This document shows positions 56,293 to 64,000 of a stretch of DNA of 64,000 bases, piece by piece. Within the stretch, counting starts at the first letter, position 1. Each line of letters begins with the position of its first letter. The translations under genes were made by a program, and so were the position numbers. A model generated the notes under the pieces. The model did not search any database. It was given only the letters and a program-made list of their open reading frames with translations, and was not told where the DNA came from. This DNA comes from JBGSMF01 sp964651475 (GTDB lineage: Bacteria; Chloroflexota; Anaerolineae; Fen-1058), in contig CAZYXV010000011.1 in the NCBI GenBank assembly GCA_964651475.1, forward strand, positions 69,714 through 133,713, given 5' to 3'.

Positions 56293-56772
56293 ATGCCTGG
56301 TAAATACAAATTCTATTCTCAGTTTGTCGTCGAATATGCTGAGAATATACTAAAACTCCAAACCAAAGAAGATGGAATACCTGCTATCATCACCGGCCTG
56401 ATAATAATGGCGACGTTTGTGTGGTGGGGGATTAGGGAGCAAGCAATAGATTGGGTATCTGCTGTCCTCATACTAGTCGGGGTAGGAATTATGCTGTGGG
56501 GACTCGAGGTTTACTTCACCACTTGGACTTTTAATCGCTTTAGCAACTTGGTAGTATATAGACGGCCAGGGTTCCCAGAGAAAAAATACGCTTTGGATAA
56601 AATCACAGAGGTACATCTCGATAGTCGTAAGCGCAGGAAGTTTATAGAGTACCGGGTAGTATTAGCGATGCCGAACTCAGAGTGGATTCCCTTGAGTGGG
56701 TATGGAAGGTTCGACCCTCAAATCGAGGCGCAAGCGGCTATTCGCGAGTTTCTGGGAATGGAAGAAGGCTAG
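56293..56772 (+). CDS. Membrane protein with a C-terminal PH-like domain, unknown function
   Basis: The 159-residue protein has two hydrophobic helices (about residues 28-48 and 52-75) and a soluble C-terminal part with LVVYRRPGFPEKKYALDKITEV, the strand pattern of bacterial PH domains that follow membrane hairpins. ATG 56293 is the first start, with no strong ribosome-binding site. It is AT-richer than its surroundings. It may belong to the accessory DNA around the inverted-repeat element. Confidence 0.5.
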   Translation: MPGKYKFYSQFVVEYAENILKLQTKEDGIPAIITGLIIMATFVWWGIREQAIDWVSAVLILVGVGIMLWGLEVYFTTWTFNRFSNLVVYRRPGFPEKKYALDKITEVHLDSRKRRKFIEYRVVLAMPNSEWIPLSGYGRFDPQIEAQAAIREFLGMEEG

Positions 56773-57145
56773 AACCGTACAGCGCATGGTGCGACCAGAC
56801 GAGGTCAACTTCCTTCAAGCGATGAAGAGGCAGCATCACCCTACCGTGCGCGACGAGTTCTAAACCGGCGAGACTGGCTCAGCCGGATGGGAGTGCAAGG
56901 GGGAAAAGGGGACACCGGCGCTGGCGCGCAGGCGCCAGCGTGGCTAGGCGACAAAGACACACCTGAAGCGCTGGCGTAGCATTTTCCGCGGGTCATGCGG
57001 GTGTAGGTGGCGCGCCCAACAGGCACTTGTAGCTCACCGCCCTTACGATGCGCGTTCCACGGCCACTTTCGCGTGGTTACCACTCTTCGGAGCGCAAGTA
57101 TCAGGTATCGCAGCGGGCGGCGGCTTACTGTAAGCGAGGATGAGT
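56773..57145. other. Gap of 373 bases without a gene
   Basis: No supported coding region. It contains a perfect 9-bp hairpin (56919-56927/56932-56940, loop GCAG). The rest is GC-rich and shows no promoter or RNA gene that I can recognise. Confidence 0.5.
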
Positions 57146-58195
57146 ATGTCTAAAACTGGGCGAAAATTTGATATATTTAAAATTGTAAAGGCTGGGCCTT
57201 GCCTGATTGCAATTTTCATCGGTCTTCTGGCCTTTTGTGTTTTGCTTCCTGGAGCGTGGTATCTGCTCTTTTCTCTTTTTGAGCCATTCACCAGTTTTCT
57301 CCTGTACGCGGCGGGGGCGGGGGCGTGTTTTGGCCTGGCCATATATCAAGTGAGGGCGGAATCACGTACCAATCGCCGGGAACCAATATCCACCGCCGCC
57401 ACCCTCAAAGCGGTTGGCATTGGGGTGGGCAGTGGCTTGGCTTTCCTGGCGAGCGGTGTAGTCTTGGGGGCGCTCTACGCCCAGATCGAGCCACCCGCCA
57501 GCGAGTTTAGTCTCTGGGTGTTTGGGGTGCGCGTGTTGGTCGGAGCAGTTCTCAGCGCGGCCGTTAGCACGACGTACTATCTGCCGCTGGCGGCGAAATA
57601 TGCCTTTGAAGGCATGGGAAACATGTTCATAGAGCATGGCGGCTTCTTTTTCTATATCATGGGGCCCATAGGAGGGGCAACGGGCGCCATTCTCGGCGCC
57701 CTCGACAGCACCCAGGTGGCGCCCTGGTGGCTCAGGCTCTTGGCGGCGGTGGGTGTTGGGGTGGTAGGCGCGGTTTTGGGGCTGATAGTGGGTTACAAGT
57801 TCACTAACCTGTTTGCCCTGCTCTACAAGGGGGATCAAGATGACACAGTGGTAGTGCCTGTTGATGAGGCTGAATTACAGGCTATTTTTCTGGGCAAAAA
57901 TGGCCAGTATAGTATGCGGATTCACCCTACCATGAGTCGCACGCCCCTCAGATATATTGCCGCTTATCGGCTGGCTGAGTCCGCCATTACCCATATCGCG
58001 CGGGTAAAGTCCGTAAAGTTCTGTAAAGGTCATGACCCAGATCGGTATATGATTTATGTGCATTCACCCGCCACAGCCATCGGGCCAATCCGGTTGGTGC
58101 CAGAGGGAAAGGTCAAGATCGGGAGGCTTCCTCGCTTTACTTCCCGCGCACAGCTCCTGAAGGCCCGCAATCTGGACGAGGCTATTAAATTTTAG
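57146..58195 (+). CDS. Membrane protein of unknown function
   Basis: The 349-residue protein has about seven hydrophobic segments in the first 230 residues, many Gly/Ala-rich (for example GVGVVGAVLGLIVGYKF), then a soluble domain of about 115 residues starting VVVPVDEAELQAIF and ending SRAQLLKARNLDEAIKF. ATG 57146 follows GAGG by six bases; ATG 57140 is the alternative. No family recognised. Stand-alone gene between a repeat-rich gap and a convergent ABC exporter operon. Confidence 0.65.
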   Translation: MSKTGRKFDIFKIVKAGPCLIAIFIGLLAFCVLLPGAWYLLFSLFEPFTSFLLYAAGAGACFGLAIYQVRAESRTNRREPISTAATLKAVGIGVGSGLAFLASGVVLGALYAQIEPPASEFSLWVFGVRVLVGAVLSAAVSTTYYLPLAAKYAFEGMGNMFIEHGGFFFYIMGPIGGATGAILGALDSTQVAPWWLRLLAAVGVGVVGAVLGLIVGYKFTNLFALLYKGDQDDTVVVPVDEAELQAIFLGKNGQYSMRIHPTMSRTPLRYIAAYRLAESAITHIARVKSVKFCKGHDPDRYMIYVHSPATAIGPIRLVPEGKVKIGRLPRFTSRAQLLKARNLDEAIKF

Positions 58196-58378
58196 GGGAT
58201 CGCACCCACGGATTGCAGTATCGCACAAAACGTGTCAAGCTTTTGATAAAGGGGCCAAGGGACCCAACCGGCCCTTTGTCCAGTCTTGAAAATCGGCGAA
58301 AAGCACAAGGCGACGGGCCGATATCGAATATCGCCGCCGGCGGCGCGAGTTGATAGATATGGCGGGCAAGGTGGAACA

Positions 58379-58419
58379 ATGACGCTCGTGGCCAGCGAAT
58401 ATGGACTGGCGAGCGTCAT
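58379..58419 (-). terminator. Strong hairpin at the end of the ABC exporter operon
   Basis: ATGACGCTCG (58379-58388) pairs with CGAGCGTCAT (58410-58419), with an inner CCAG/CTGG stem. It overlaps the stop codon of the exporter gene and lacks a long T-tract. The remaining gap from 58196 holds only a weak GGGGCC/GGCCC inverted repeat. Confidence 0.6.
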
Positions 58420-60314
58420 AGATGGTAAGCGGTCACCGCCTCGGGCAAGGCCTGTCCTTTGAACTGGCTCGTGTACAGGTGGCAATAAAAACCCTTGCTG
58501 GCCAGCAAGGATGTATGGTCGCCGCGTTCGACAATCTCGCCGTCGTTAATGACCAAAATCGTATCGGCCTCTCGGATGGTGCTGAGGCGGTGAGCAATAA
58601 CAAAACTGGTGCGCCCCTGCATCAGGCGCAGCATGGCCTCTTGGATGTGCTTTTCTGTGCGGGTATCTACGCTGCTGGTGGCCTCGTCCAGGATGAGGAT
58701 ACCAGGATTGGCCAGGATGGCGCGCGCGATGGCCAGCAGTTGGCGCTGCCCCTGGCTGAGATTGCTGCCCCGCTCCGAAAGCTCGGTCTGGTAGCCATGC
58801 GGCAGGCGGCGGATGAATTGGTCAGCATTGGCCAGTCTGGCCGCCGCGATGACCTCTTCGTCTGTGGCTTTTAGCCGCCCGTAGCGGATAGTGTCCATCA
58901 CCGTGCCGGAAAACAGGAACGTATCTTGCAGCACGATGCCCAACTGGCGGCGCAGGTCATCTTTCTTTACCTGGCGAATGTCCTTTCCATCCACAGAAAT
59001 CCGGCCGCTGTTGATATCGTAAAAGCGCGTCAACAGGTTAACGATGGTGGTCTTGCCTGCGCCAGTTGGGCCAACCATGGCCACCGTCTGGCCGGGCGCA
59101 GCGTGAAAACTGACTTGCTTGAGCACAGGCGTGTCTGGCTGGTAGCCAAAGCAAACATTCTCAAAGACCACGTCACCCGCCACGTGATCGAGCGGGAAAG
59201 CGCCCGACGCATCAGTCAATTCTGGAACCTCGTCCAGTATCTCAAAAACGCGCTCGGCGCCAGCGATGGCACTTTGAATTTGCGCGTACAGTTGGGCCAG
59301 CTGGTTCAAGGGCTGCGAAAAGTTTCGCGCATAGTTGATAAAGCTGGCAATCGCGCCCACCGTCGCCATGTTCTGCAAGACCAACCAGCCGCCGGCGCCG
59401 CCGATGATGGCAAAGCCCAGGTTATTGACCAGGTTCATCATCGGCCCGATAAACCCGCCAAAGATCTCGGCCCGGCTCGCCGCCCGCCGCAGGTCTCGGT
59501 TGATCGCGTCGAACGCGCTGATGGCGGCCTGCTCGCGCACATAGGCCTTGACCACGCGCTGGCCGGTGATCGTTTCTTCGATGATGCTATTCAACTTGCC
59601 CAGTTTTTGCTGCTGTTCACGAAACCCCTTGCGCGTCTGTGTCCCCATCGCACCGCTCAAAAAAACCATCAATGGAACCGTAATCAGGCTGACGATGGCC
59701 AGCCGCCAGTTGATCAGGCACATCACCACCACCACCCCCGCCACGCTCAAGATGCTGGAGATGAATTGAATCACGCCCTCGTTCAGAACATTGCTAATAT
59801 TCTCTACGTCGTTCGCCAGGCGGCTCATCAACTCGCCGTGGGGGCGCTGGTCAAAAAAGCGCAGCGACAGCGTTTGCAGCTTGGCAAACAAATCGTTGCG
59901 AATATCGCGCACGGTGCGCTGAGCCACGCTCGCCATCACATAGCTCTGCAGCCAGGCCACCAGCGACGCCCCCACGTACGCGGCAATCATCAGCCACGCA
60001 ATGCGGGCCAGGCCCATAAAATCACCACTCGTAATGTACACGTCAATGGCAACGCCCATCAAGTAGGGACCCAACAAAGCCAGCCCGGATGATAGCGCGA
60101 CCAATACGACGACGCCAATCAACGGCCACTTTCGACGCTGCAAATAACCCCACAGGCGGCGCAGCGTGCCTTGCACGTCTTGAGCCTGCCCGCCGCCTAT
60201 CGTGGACAAGCCTGGCGGCCCGCCGCGGGGGCCAAAGCCGGGTGGGGTGGGGGGGCGATCTGGTGGCGAAGCAAACCTGGAGCCGCTGGTCCTGTTGGAG
60301 CGATTTTCACGCAT
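58416..60314 (-). CDS. ABC exporter half-transporter with canonical catalytic residues
   Basis: The 632-residue protein has a Gly/Pro-rich N-terminal tail of about 50 residues, a six-helix exporter domain and an ATPase domain: Walker A GPTGAGKTT, signature LSQGQRQ, Walker B LILDEATSSVD with catalytic Glu, H-loop VIAHRLST. It pairs with the degenerate upstream half-transporter; its start overlaps that gene by eight bases. Located at the end of a two-component system operon, so export is probably induced by an external signal such as a drug or antimicrobial peptide. Confidence 0.93.
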   Translation of the reverse strand: MRENRSNRTSGSRFASPPDRPPTPPGFGPRGGPPGLSTIGGGQAQDVQGTLRRLWGYLQRRKWPLIGVVVLVALSSGLALLGPYLMGVAIDVYITSGDFMGLARIAWLMIAAYVGASLVAWLQSYVMASVAQRTVRDIRNDLFAKLQTLSLRFFDQRPHGELMSRLANDVENISNVLNEGVIQFISSILSVAGVVVVMCLINWRLAIVSLITVPLMVFLSGAMGTQTRKGFREQQQKLGKLNSIIEETITGQRVVKAYVREQAAISAFDAINRDLRRAASRAEIFGGFIGPMMNLVNNLGFAIIGGAGGWLVLQNMATVGAIASFINYARNFSQPLNQLAQLYAQIQSAIAGAERVFEILDEVPELTDASGAFPLDHVAGDVVFENVCFGYQPDTPVLKQVSFHAAPGQTVAMVGPTGAGKTTIVNLLTRFYDINSGRISVDGKDIRQVKKDDLRRQLGIVLQDTFLFSGTVMDTIRYGRLKATDEEVIAAARLANADQFIRRLPHGYQTELSERGSNLSQGQRQLLAIARAILANPGILILDEATSSVDTRTEKHIQEAMLRLMQGRTSFVIAHRLSTIREADTILVINDGEIVERGDHTSLLASKGFYCHLYTSQFKGQALPEAVTAYHL

Positions 60315-62052
60315 GGGTCGTCACTCCATTCCCCAACTGTGAATTGTAAATCTCGCGATAAATCGGGCTTGTCGCCAGCAATTCGTTGTGCGTCCCTTCG
60401 GCAGCAACCTGGCCGTCGTCCAACACCAGTATCTTGTCAGCGGTCAGCACCGTGCTGATGCGCTGTGCAATCACAAAACTTGTCCTGTTTTCCATTGCTT
60501 CTACCAGCGCGTCTTGAATCCTGGTTTCTGTTTCCACGTCAACCGAACTGGTGCTGTCGTCAAGGATTAACACGGCCGGGCGGGTGAGCAGCGCGCGGGC
60601 AATAGCAATACGCTGCTTTTGCCCGCCGGACAGGTTGACGCCCCGCTGCCCGACTAGCGTATCATAGCCATCGGCAAAGCCGGTAATGAACTCGTGCGCC
60701 TGGGCCGCGCGGGCCGCGGCAATGACCTCCTCGTCCGTGGCGTCGGGGCGACCGTAGCGAATGTTGTCGCGGATGGTGCCGCTGAACAGCACCGATTCTT
60801 GCAGCGCGATGCCGATATTGCGGCGCAACACGTCCTCTCGAATGTCGCGCACGTCCACGCCGTCAATCGTGACGCGCCCGCCGCTCACATCGTAAAAGCG
60901 AGGAATGAGGTGGATCAGGCTGGACTTGCCCGACCCGGTCGCGCCCAAGATTGCCACCGTCTGCCCCGGCTCGGCCACAAAGCTGATGCCGTCCAGCACC
61001 GGGTCTTGTTCCTGGCCATCGTAGCCAAAGGTCACGTTCTCAAAAGCAACCCGCCCCTGGGCCGCAAAATCATCCAGAGCGCCGGGCTTGTTCTGAACGT
61101 GGGGCACACTATCGAGCACCTGGTTGATGCGCTCGGCCGACGCCTGGGCGCGCGCGGCCATCATTACCAGCATGCTTACCATCATCAGCGACATGAGCAC
61201 GCGCATCAGGTAGTTGATAAAGGCAATGATTTGCCCAATGTGCATCGAGCCGGCGGCAACCTGGCGCCCCCCGAACCAAATCACGCCGACTACACCCAGG
61301 TTGAGAGCCAACATGACAAACGGCATCGCCACCGCCACAGTGCGCGCCGCGCGGACGGTTTGATCCATCAAGTCGTCGTTCGCCGCCCCGAAGCGCTGCA
61401 CTTCGTGATCGGCCCGCACAAAGGCCTTGACCACGCGCACGCCCGCCAGGTTCTCTTGCATCACCGTGTTCAGCTTGTCGAGCTTGCCCTGGACCAGGCC
61501 AAACATAGGGGAGGCTTTACCTACGACCCACGCCACCATGGCCAGTACCAACGGCGCCAACACCAGCAGCAACAACGCGAGGCGGGGGCTGGTCAACACA
61601 GCCATGACGAGGCTGCCCAGCAAGATGAGCGGGGCGCGCACCATGATCCTGAGCAGCATGGCCACCACCTGCTGCACCTGCGTCACATCGTTGGTCAGGC
61701 GCGTGACCAATTGCCCCGTCTCCAATTCATCCAGGTTGCCAAAAGAAAACGACTGCACCTTGCAAAAAAGCGCGCGGCGCACATCGGCCCCAAAATTCTG
61801 CGCCGCCCACGTAGCAAACACCGTGCAGCCCAGGCCGCCCACAGCGCCAACAAAGGCCAACCCCACCATCAGCAAGCCGGTGTGGGTGACGAGCGTCATG
61901 TCGAGCCGGGCGATGCCTTCGTCAACGATGCGCTGAACCAGCCGCGGCTGCATCAAATCCATGCCCACTTCGAGGGTCATCAGCAAGGGGGCCAAAGTAG
62001 CCCACAGCCAATACGGTTTAAGAAATCGAGCCAGTCTTAGAGATGATTTCAT
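60307..62052 (-). CDS. ABC exporter half-transporter with degenerate nucleotide site
   Basis: The 581-residue protein has the exporter membrane domain and an ATPase domain with Walker A GATGSGKSS and signature LSGGQKQR, but Asp replaces the catalytic Glu (LILDDSTSSVD) and Gln replaces the H-loop His (VIAQRIST). This is the degenerate half of a heterodimer with the 58416-60314 protein. ATG 62052 was chosen because the conserved RLARFLKPYW begins there; it overlaps the histidine kinase stop by 35 bases and has no strong ribosome-binding site. Confidence 0.92.
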   Translation of the reverse strand: MKSSLRLARFLKPYWLWATLAPLLMTLEVGMDLMQPRLVQRIVDEGIARLDMTLVTHTGLLMVGLAFVGAVGGLGCTVFATWAAQNFGADVRRALFCKVQSFSFGNLDELETGQLVTRLTNDVTQVQQVVAMLLRIMVRAPLILLGSLVMAVLTSPRLALLLLVLAPLVLAMVAWVVGKASPMFGLVQGKLDKLNTVMQENLAGVRVVKAFVRADHEVQRFGAANDDLMDQTVRAARTVAVAMPFVMLALNLGVVGVIWFGGRQVAAGSMHIGQIIAFINYLMRVLMSLMMVSMLVMMAARAQASAERINQVLDSVPHVQNKPGALDDFAAQGRVAFENVTFGYDGQEQDPVLDGISFVAEPGQTVAILGATGSGKSSLIHLIPRFYDVSGGRVTIDGVDVRDIREDVLRRNIGIALQESVLFSGTIRDNIRYGRPDATDEEVIAAARAAQAHEFITGFADGYDTLVGQRGVNLSGGQKQRIAIARALLTRPAVLILDDSTSSVDVETETRIQDALVEAMENRTSFVIAQRISTVLTADKILVLDDGQVAAEGTHNELLATSPIYREIYNSQLGNGVTTHA

Positions 62053-63145
62053 TTGATAGTTGGTTTGATACCCGAATGGTAAATACGCTCCCGCGCCCCA
62101 GTCCATCACTGGCGACCGTGACGTGGCCCCTGTGCGCCTCGACAATTGCCTTGACGATGGCCAGTCCCAGCCCGCTGCCGCCGGTTTCCCGGCTGCGGTT
62201 TGGATCGGCGCGGTAAAAGCGATCAAAGACGTAAGGCAAATGCTCCGCCGCAATGCCCTGGCCGCTGTCCCAGACGCGCACGTATGCCTGCTCTCCGTCA
62301 CGCCCAATTTCCACCATAATTTTGCCTCCGGCTGGGGTGTGACGGATGGCATTGTTCAAGAGGTTTTGCAAGCATTGGGTCAAGCGAGCGCGGTCGCCTT
62401 GAATGGCGGGAACAGTACCCAGCTCAAGCTGGAGAGCAAGCCCCTCAGCTTCAATGATGGGCGCGTAGGTAGCCACAGTCTCGTGAATTATGGTCTCCAG
62501 ATTGACCGTCGTCATCACAAGCGGCAATTGATTGGCCTCGGCCAGCGATAGTTCGTGCAAATCGTCTACCAAACGGGCAAGATGGCGCGTCTGGTCATAG
62601 AGACGGGCGATTTCGGTTTTGTCTAACTCGTACACATCATCCAGGATGGCGCGCAGATTGCCCTGAATGACAGAAAGGGGCGTGCGCAATTCGTGCGCCA
62701 CGTCGGCCAGCATGTTGCTGCGCAAGGTTTCAGTTTTTTCCAATTTAGCCGCCATCTCGTTAAAGGCCTGCGCCACGGCTTTGACCTCGTCACTCCCTCT
62801 CACCTCGACCCGGCGGCTCAGGTCCATCGCCCCAATGGCCTGGGCTGTTTCCGCCAGCTTGTTCAGCGGAGCCGTGAGGCCGCGGCTGCTAATCACTCCC
62901 ACCGCTATCCCGACCACGGTGAACATGATCACCAACCTGAGCGATTCCCTAAGCAGAACCCAGCCTGGAATGGGAGGGAAGGGCCTGACCAGCCCACCAT
63001 CTTGTGGAGAGCCTTGAACTTGTCCCTGCACACCTTCGCCGACATCGAAAGAGTGCGCGGCGATGCCGACGACCAGCGGCGCCAAGATCACAAAGACGAC
63101 AATCACGCCAAAAGTCAAACTGATACGCACCCACAGACGGTTCAT
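62018..63145 (-). CDS. Sensor histidine kinase
   Basis: The 375-residue membrane kinase has a first helix (ISLTFGVIVVFVILAPLVVGIAA cut short by the limit, residues 8-30), a short external region of about 35 residues, a second helix, a HAMP domain (SSRGLTAPLNKLAETAQAIG), the phospho-acceptor block DVAHELRTPLS, N-box LLNNAIRHTP and G-boxes DSGQGI and GGSGLGLAI. Its ATG overlaps the response regulator stop as ATGA. The small sensor region suggests sensing within or near the membrane. Confidence 0.93.
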   Translation of the reverse strand: MNRLWVRISLTFGVIVVFVILAPLVVGIAAHSFDVGEGVQGQVQGSPQDGGLVRPFPPIPGWVLLRESLRLVIMFTVVGIAVGVISSRGLTAPLNKLAETAQAIGAMDLSRRVEVRGSDEVKAVAQAFNEMAAKLEKTETLRSNMLADVAHELRTPLSVIQGNLRAILDDVYELDKTEIARLYDQTRHLARLVDDLHELSLAEANQLPLVMTTVNLETIIHETVATYAPIIEAEGLALQLELGTVPAIQGDRARLTQCLQNLLNNAIRHTPAGGKIMVEIGRDGEQAYVRVWDSGQGIAAEHLPYVFDRFYRADPNRSRETGGSGLGLAIVKAIVEAHRGHVTVASDGLGRGSVFTIRVSNQLSNEIISKTGSIS

Positions 63146-63843
63146 GCTCTCGCATCCGTCAGACGGTAACCGACGCCATAGATAGTTTGAATGTAGGTCG
63201 GCTCTTTGGGGTCGGGCTCGATCTTGCGGCGCAGGTTTTTGATGTGGCTATCCAGGGTTCGCCCCATGCCCTCGTAGGTATAGCTTAAAGCTTTTTCCAG
63301 CAACTCGTCGCGGGTAAAGACATAACCGGGGTTTTCCATCAGCACCCGCAGCAGCTCGAACTCGGAGGGCGTCAGTTCGACGGGTTCGCCATTCTTGGTC
63401 AGCGCGCGCCGCCCTGTGTCGAGCCGCAACTCACCGCTTTGCAACACAAGGGGCGCGGCGGTCCCGCGTTCCAGGTGGCTGCGCCGGAGCAAGGCCCGCA
63501 CGCGGGCCACGACCTCGCGCGGGTTAAAGGGTTTGGTGACATAGTCATCCGCCCCAACTTCCAACCCCACAATCTTGTCGCTGTCTTCTATGCGGGCTGT
63601 GAGCATAATGATGGGCGTGGTCGCCAGGCGGGCGTCGGCCCGGATCAAGCGCGTAATGTCCCACCCATCGCGGTCAGGCAGCATCAGGTCAAGGACGAGC
63701 AGGTCGGGGATTTCCCGGCGAAGTGTGTGGAGCGCCGTTTCTCCATCATAAGCCACAAACACCTGGTAGCCAGCTCTTTCCAAATAAGAACGCACCAGTC
63801 TAACAATTTCCTTGTCGTCGTCAACGACCAAAATCCGTTCCAT
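63142..63843 (-). CDS. OmpR-family response regulator
   Basis: The 233-residue protein has a receiver domain (acidic pocket VVDDD, phospho-acceptor Asp52 in VLDLMLPD, Lys in VTKPF) and a winged-helix DNA-binding domain (ELTPSEFELLRVLMENPG, HIKNLRRKIE, IYGVGYRL). It probably activates the operon with the kinase and exporter genes. ATG 63843 follows AGGA by seven bases and matches the usual N-terminus; a start at 63864 is less likely. Confidence 0.95.
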   Translation of the reverse strand: MERILVVDDDKEIVRLVRSYLERAGYQVFVAYDGETALHTLRREIPDLLVLDLMLPDRDGWDITRLIRADARLATTPIIMLTARIEDSDKIVGLEVGADDYVTKPFNPREVVARVRALLRRSHLERGTAAPLVLQSGELRLDTGRRALTKNGEPVELTPSEFELLRVLMENPGYVFTRDELLEKALSYTYEGMGRTLDSHIKNLRRKIEPDPKEPTYIQTIYGVGYRLTDARA

Positions 63844-63862
63844 ACTAACATCCTCTGCCACC

Positions 63863-63910
63863 ACCTTCCAGGAAGCTCAAGCGACCGGAGGTCGCCGTTC
63901 CCTGGAAGGT
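63863..63910. promoter_or_regulatory. Nested hairpin in the response-regulator leader
   Basis: ACCTTCCAGG (63863-63872) and CCTGGAAGGT (63901-63910) are perfect inverted copies; inside, GCGACC pairs with GGTCGC (63881-63886/63890-63895). It begins at the predicted transcription start and may be an operator or an mRNA structure. Confidence 0.6.
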
Positions 63911-63912
63911 AT

Positions 63913-63918
63913 ATTATA
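63913..63918 (-). promoter_or_regulatory. -10 box of the two-component/exporter operon
   Basis: TATAAT on the minus strand. The -35 region is poor, as expected for a promoter that needs an activator. Confidence 0.5.
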
Positions 63919-63948
63919 CGCACATCGAGCTATTTTGGAAATCTATCT

Positions 63949-64000
63949 AGCAGGTTGTCGGAGTGGCCGACGCATCCCTATGCGTTGGCGGGGCTGGCAT
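63949..64000. repeat. Third copy of the terminal inverted repeat, at the window end
   Basis: AGCAGGTTGTCGGAG from 63949 matches the ends of the 398-bp element at 55762-56159 with two differences in 15 bases. It is followed by a 10-bp hairpin (63966-63975/63980-63989). It may start another element that continues outside the window. Confidence 0.5.

Noticed and set aside
55722..56309. Minus-strand frame of 195 codons across the inverted-repeat element
   Set aside because: It spans both terminal repeats and the comM fragment on the opposite strand, and shows no family resemblance; chance frame.
56786..56863. Short frame of 25 codons after the PH-like membrane protein
   Set aside because: Too short, no ribosome-binding site and no recognisable motif.
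58926..60092. Plus-strand frame of 388 codons opposite the ABC exporter
   Set aside because: His/Gln-rich translation typical of an antisense frame; the exporter on the minus strand is certain.
1..64000. CRISPR array or rRNA genes
   Set aside because: No regularly spaced direct repeats and no rRNA-like conserved stretches were seen anywhere in the window.

Overview
The window looks like chromosome of a GC-rich member of the Chloroflexota, probably an Anaerolineae-like lineage. This is inferred from the order recO-glyQS-ppdK-dnaG-rpoD, the shape of the housekeeping proteins, and the mixture of bacterial carbohydrate ABC systems. No 16S rRNA is present, so the assignment is provisional.

Layout. 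(1) Bases 1-10290, plus strand: the end of recO, an unusual fused glycyl-tRNA synthetase, pyruvate phosphate dikinase, primase, the main sigma factor and tRNA-Asn with a clear promoter and terminator. (2) Bases 10313-27028, minus strand: a run of sixteen tightly spaced genes. It starts with an RpiR regulator and an Fbp/Phn-type ABC importer, then two TIM-barrel epimerases, four HAD-like proteins, two phosphoglycerate mutase-like enzymes, a P-loop kinase, a PiT phosphate transporter with its DUF47 partner, and a PfkB sugar kinase. One of the mutases is a circularly permuted iPGM, and all four HAD proteins lack the second Asp of the DxD motif. I regard this locus as the best candidate for an undescribed system, probably uptake and processing of a phosphorylated or phosphorus-containing carbon source (inference). 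(3) Bases 27150-38268: a heterodimeric ABC exporter diverging from a LacI-regulated inositol catabolic operon of the Thermotoga type (iolG, iolM, iolN, iolO, plus an iolI-like gene and a second zinc dehydrogenase). Two palindromic operators lie in the divergent promoter, and a 93-bp miniature element with an 8-bp target duplication is inserted just before the regulator start codon.

(4) Bases 38493-47800: mixed accessory genes. These are a CPBP membrane protease-like protein, methylglyoxal synthase, a type IIG restriction-modification enzyme, a HicB-like fusion protein with a nucleotidyltransferase partner, and several small membrane or unknown proteins, some AT-richer or truncated. (5) Bases 47811-55542, minus strand: tetR followed by two ABC-2 permeases, two ATPases and two HlyD-type adaptors, a duplicated efflux set under an autoregulated promoter. 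(6) Bases 55543-58195: a gene-poor stretch with a 398-bp element bounded by ~30-bp inverted repeats that carries a fragment of a comM-type ATPase gene, then two orphan membrane proteins. (7) Bases 58416-64000, minus strand: a two-component system that leads into a second heterodimeric ABC exporter. Another copy of the terminal repeat lies at the very end of the window.

Other sequence-level points are an in-frame internal ribosome-binding site and heptanucleotide repeat at the glyQ/glyS junction, apparently leaderless dnaG and rpoD promoters, a palindrome inserted in frame in the restriction enzyme, and a telomere-like hexamer repeat encoding a signal-peptide core. All functional calls come from reading motifs and remembered family sequences; no searches were run.
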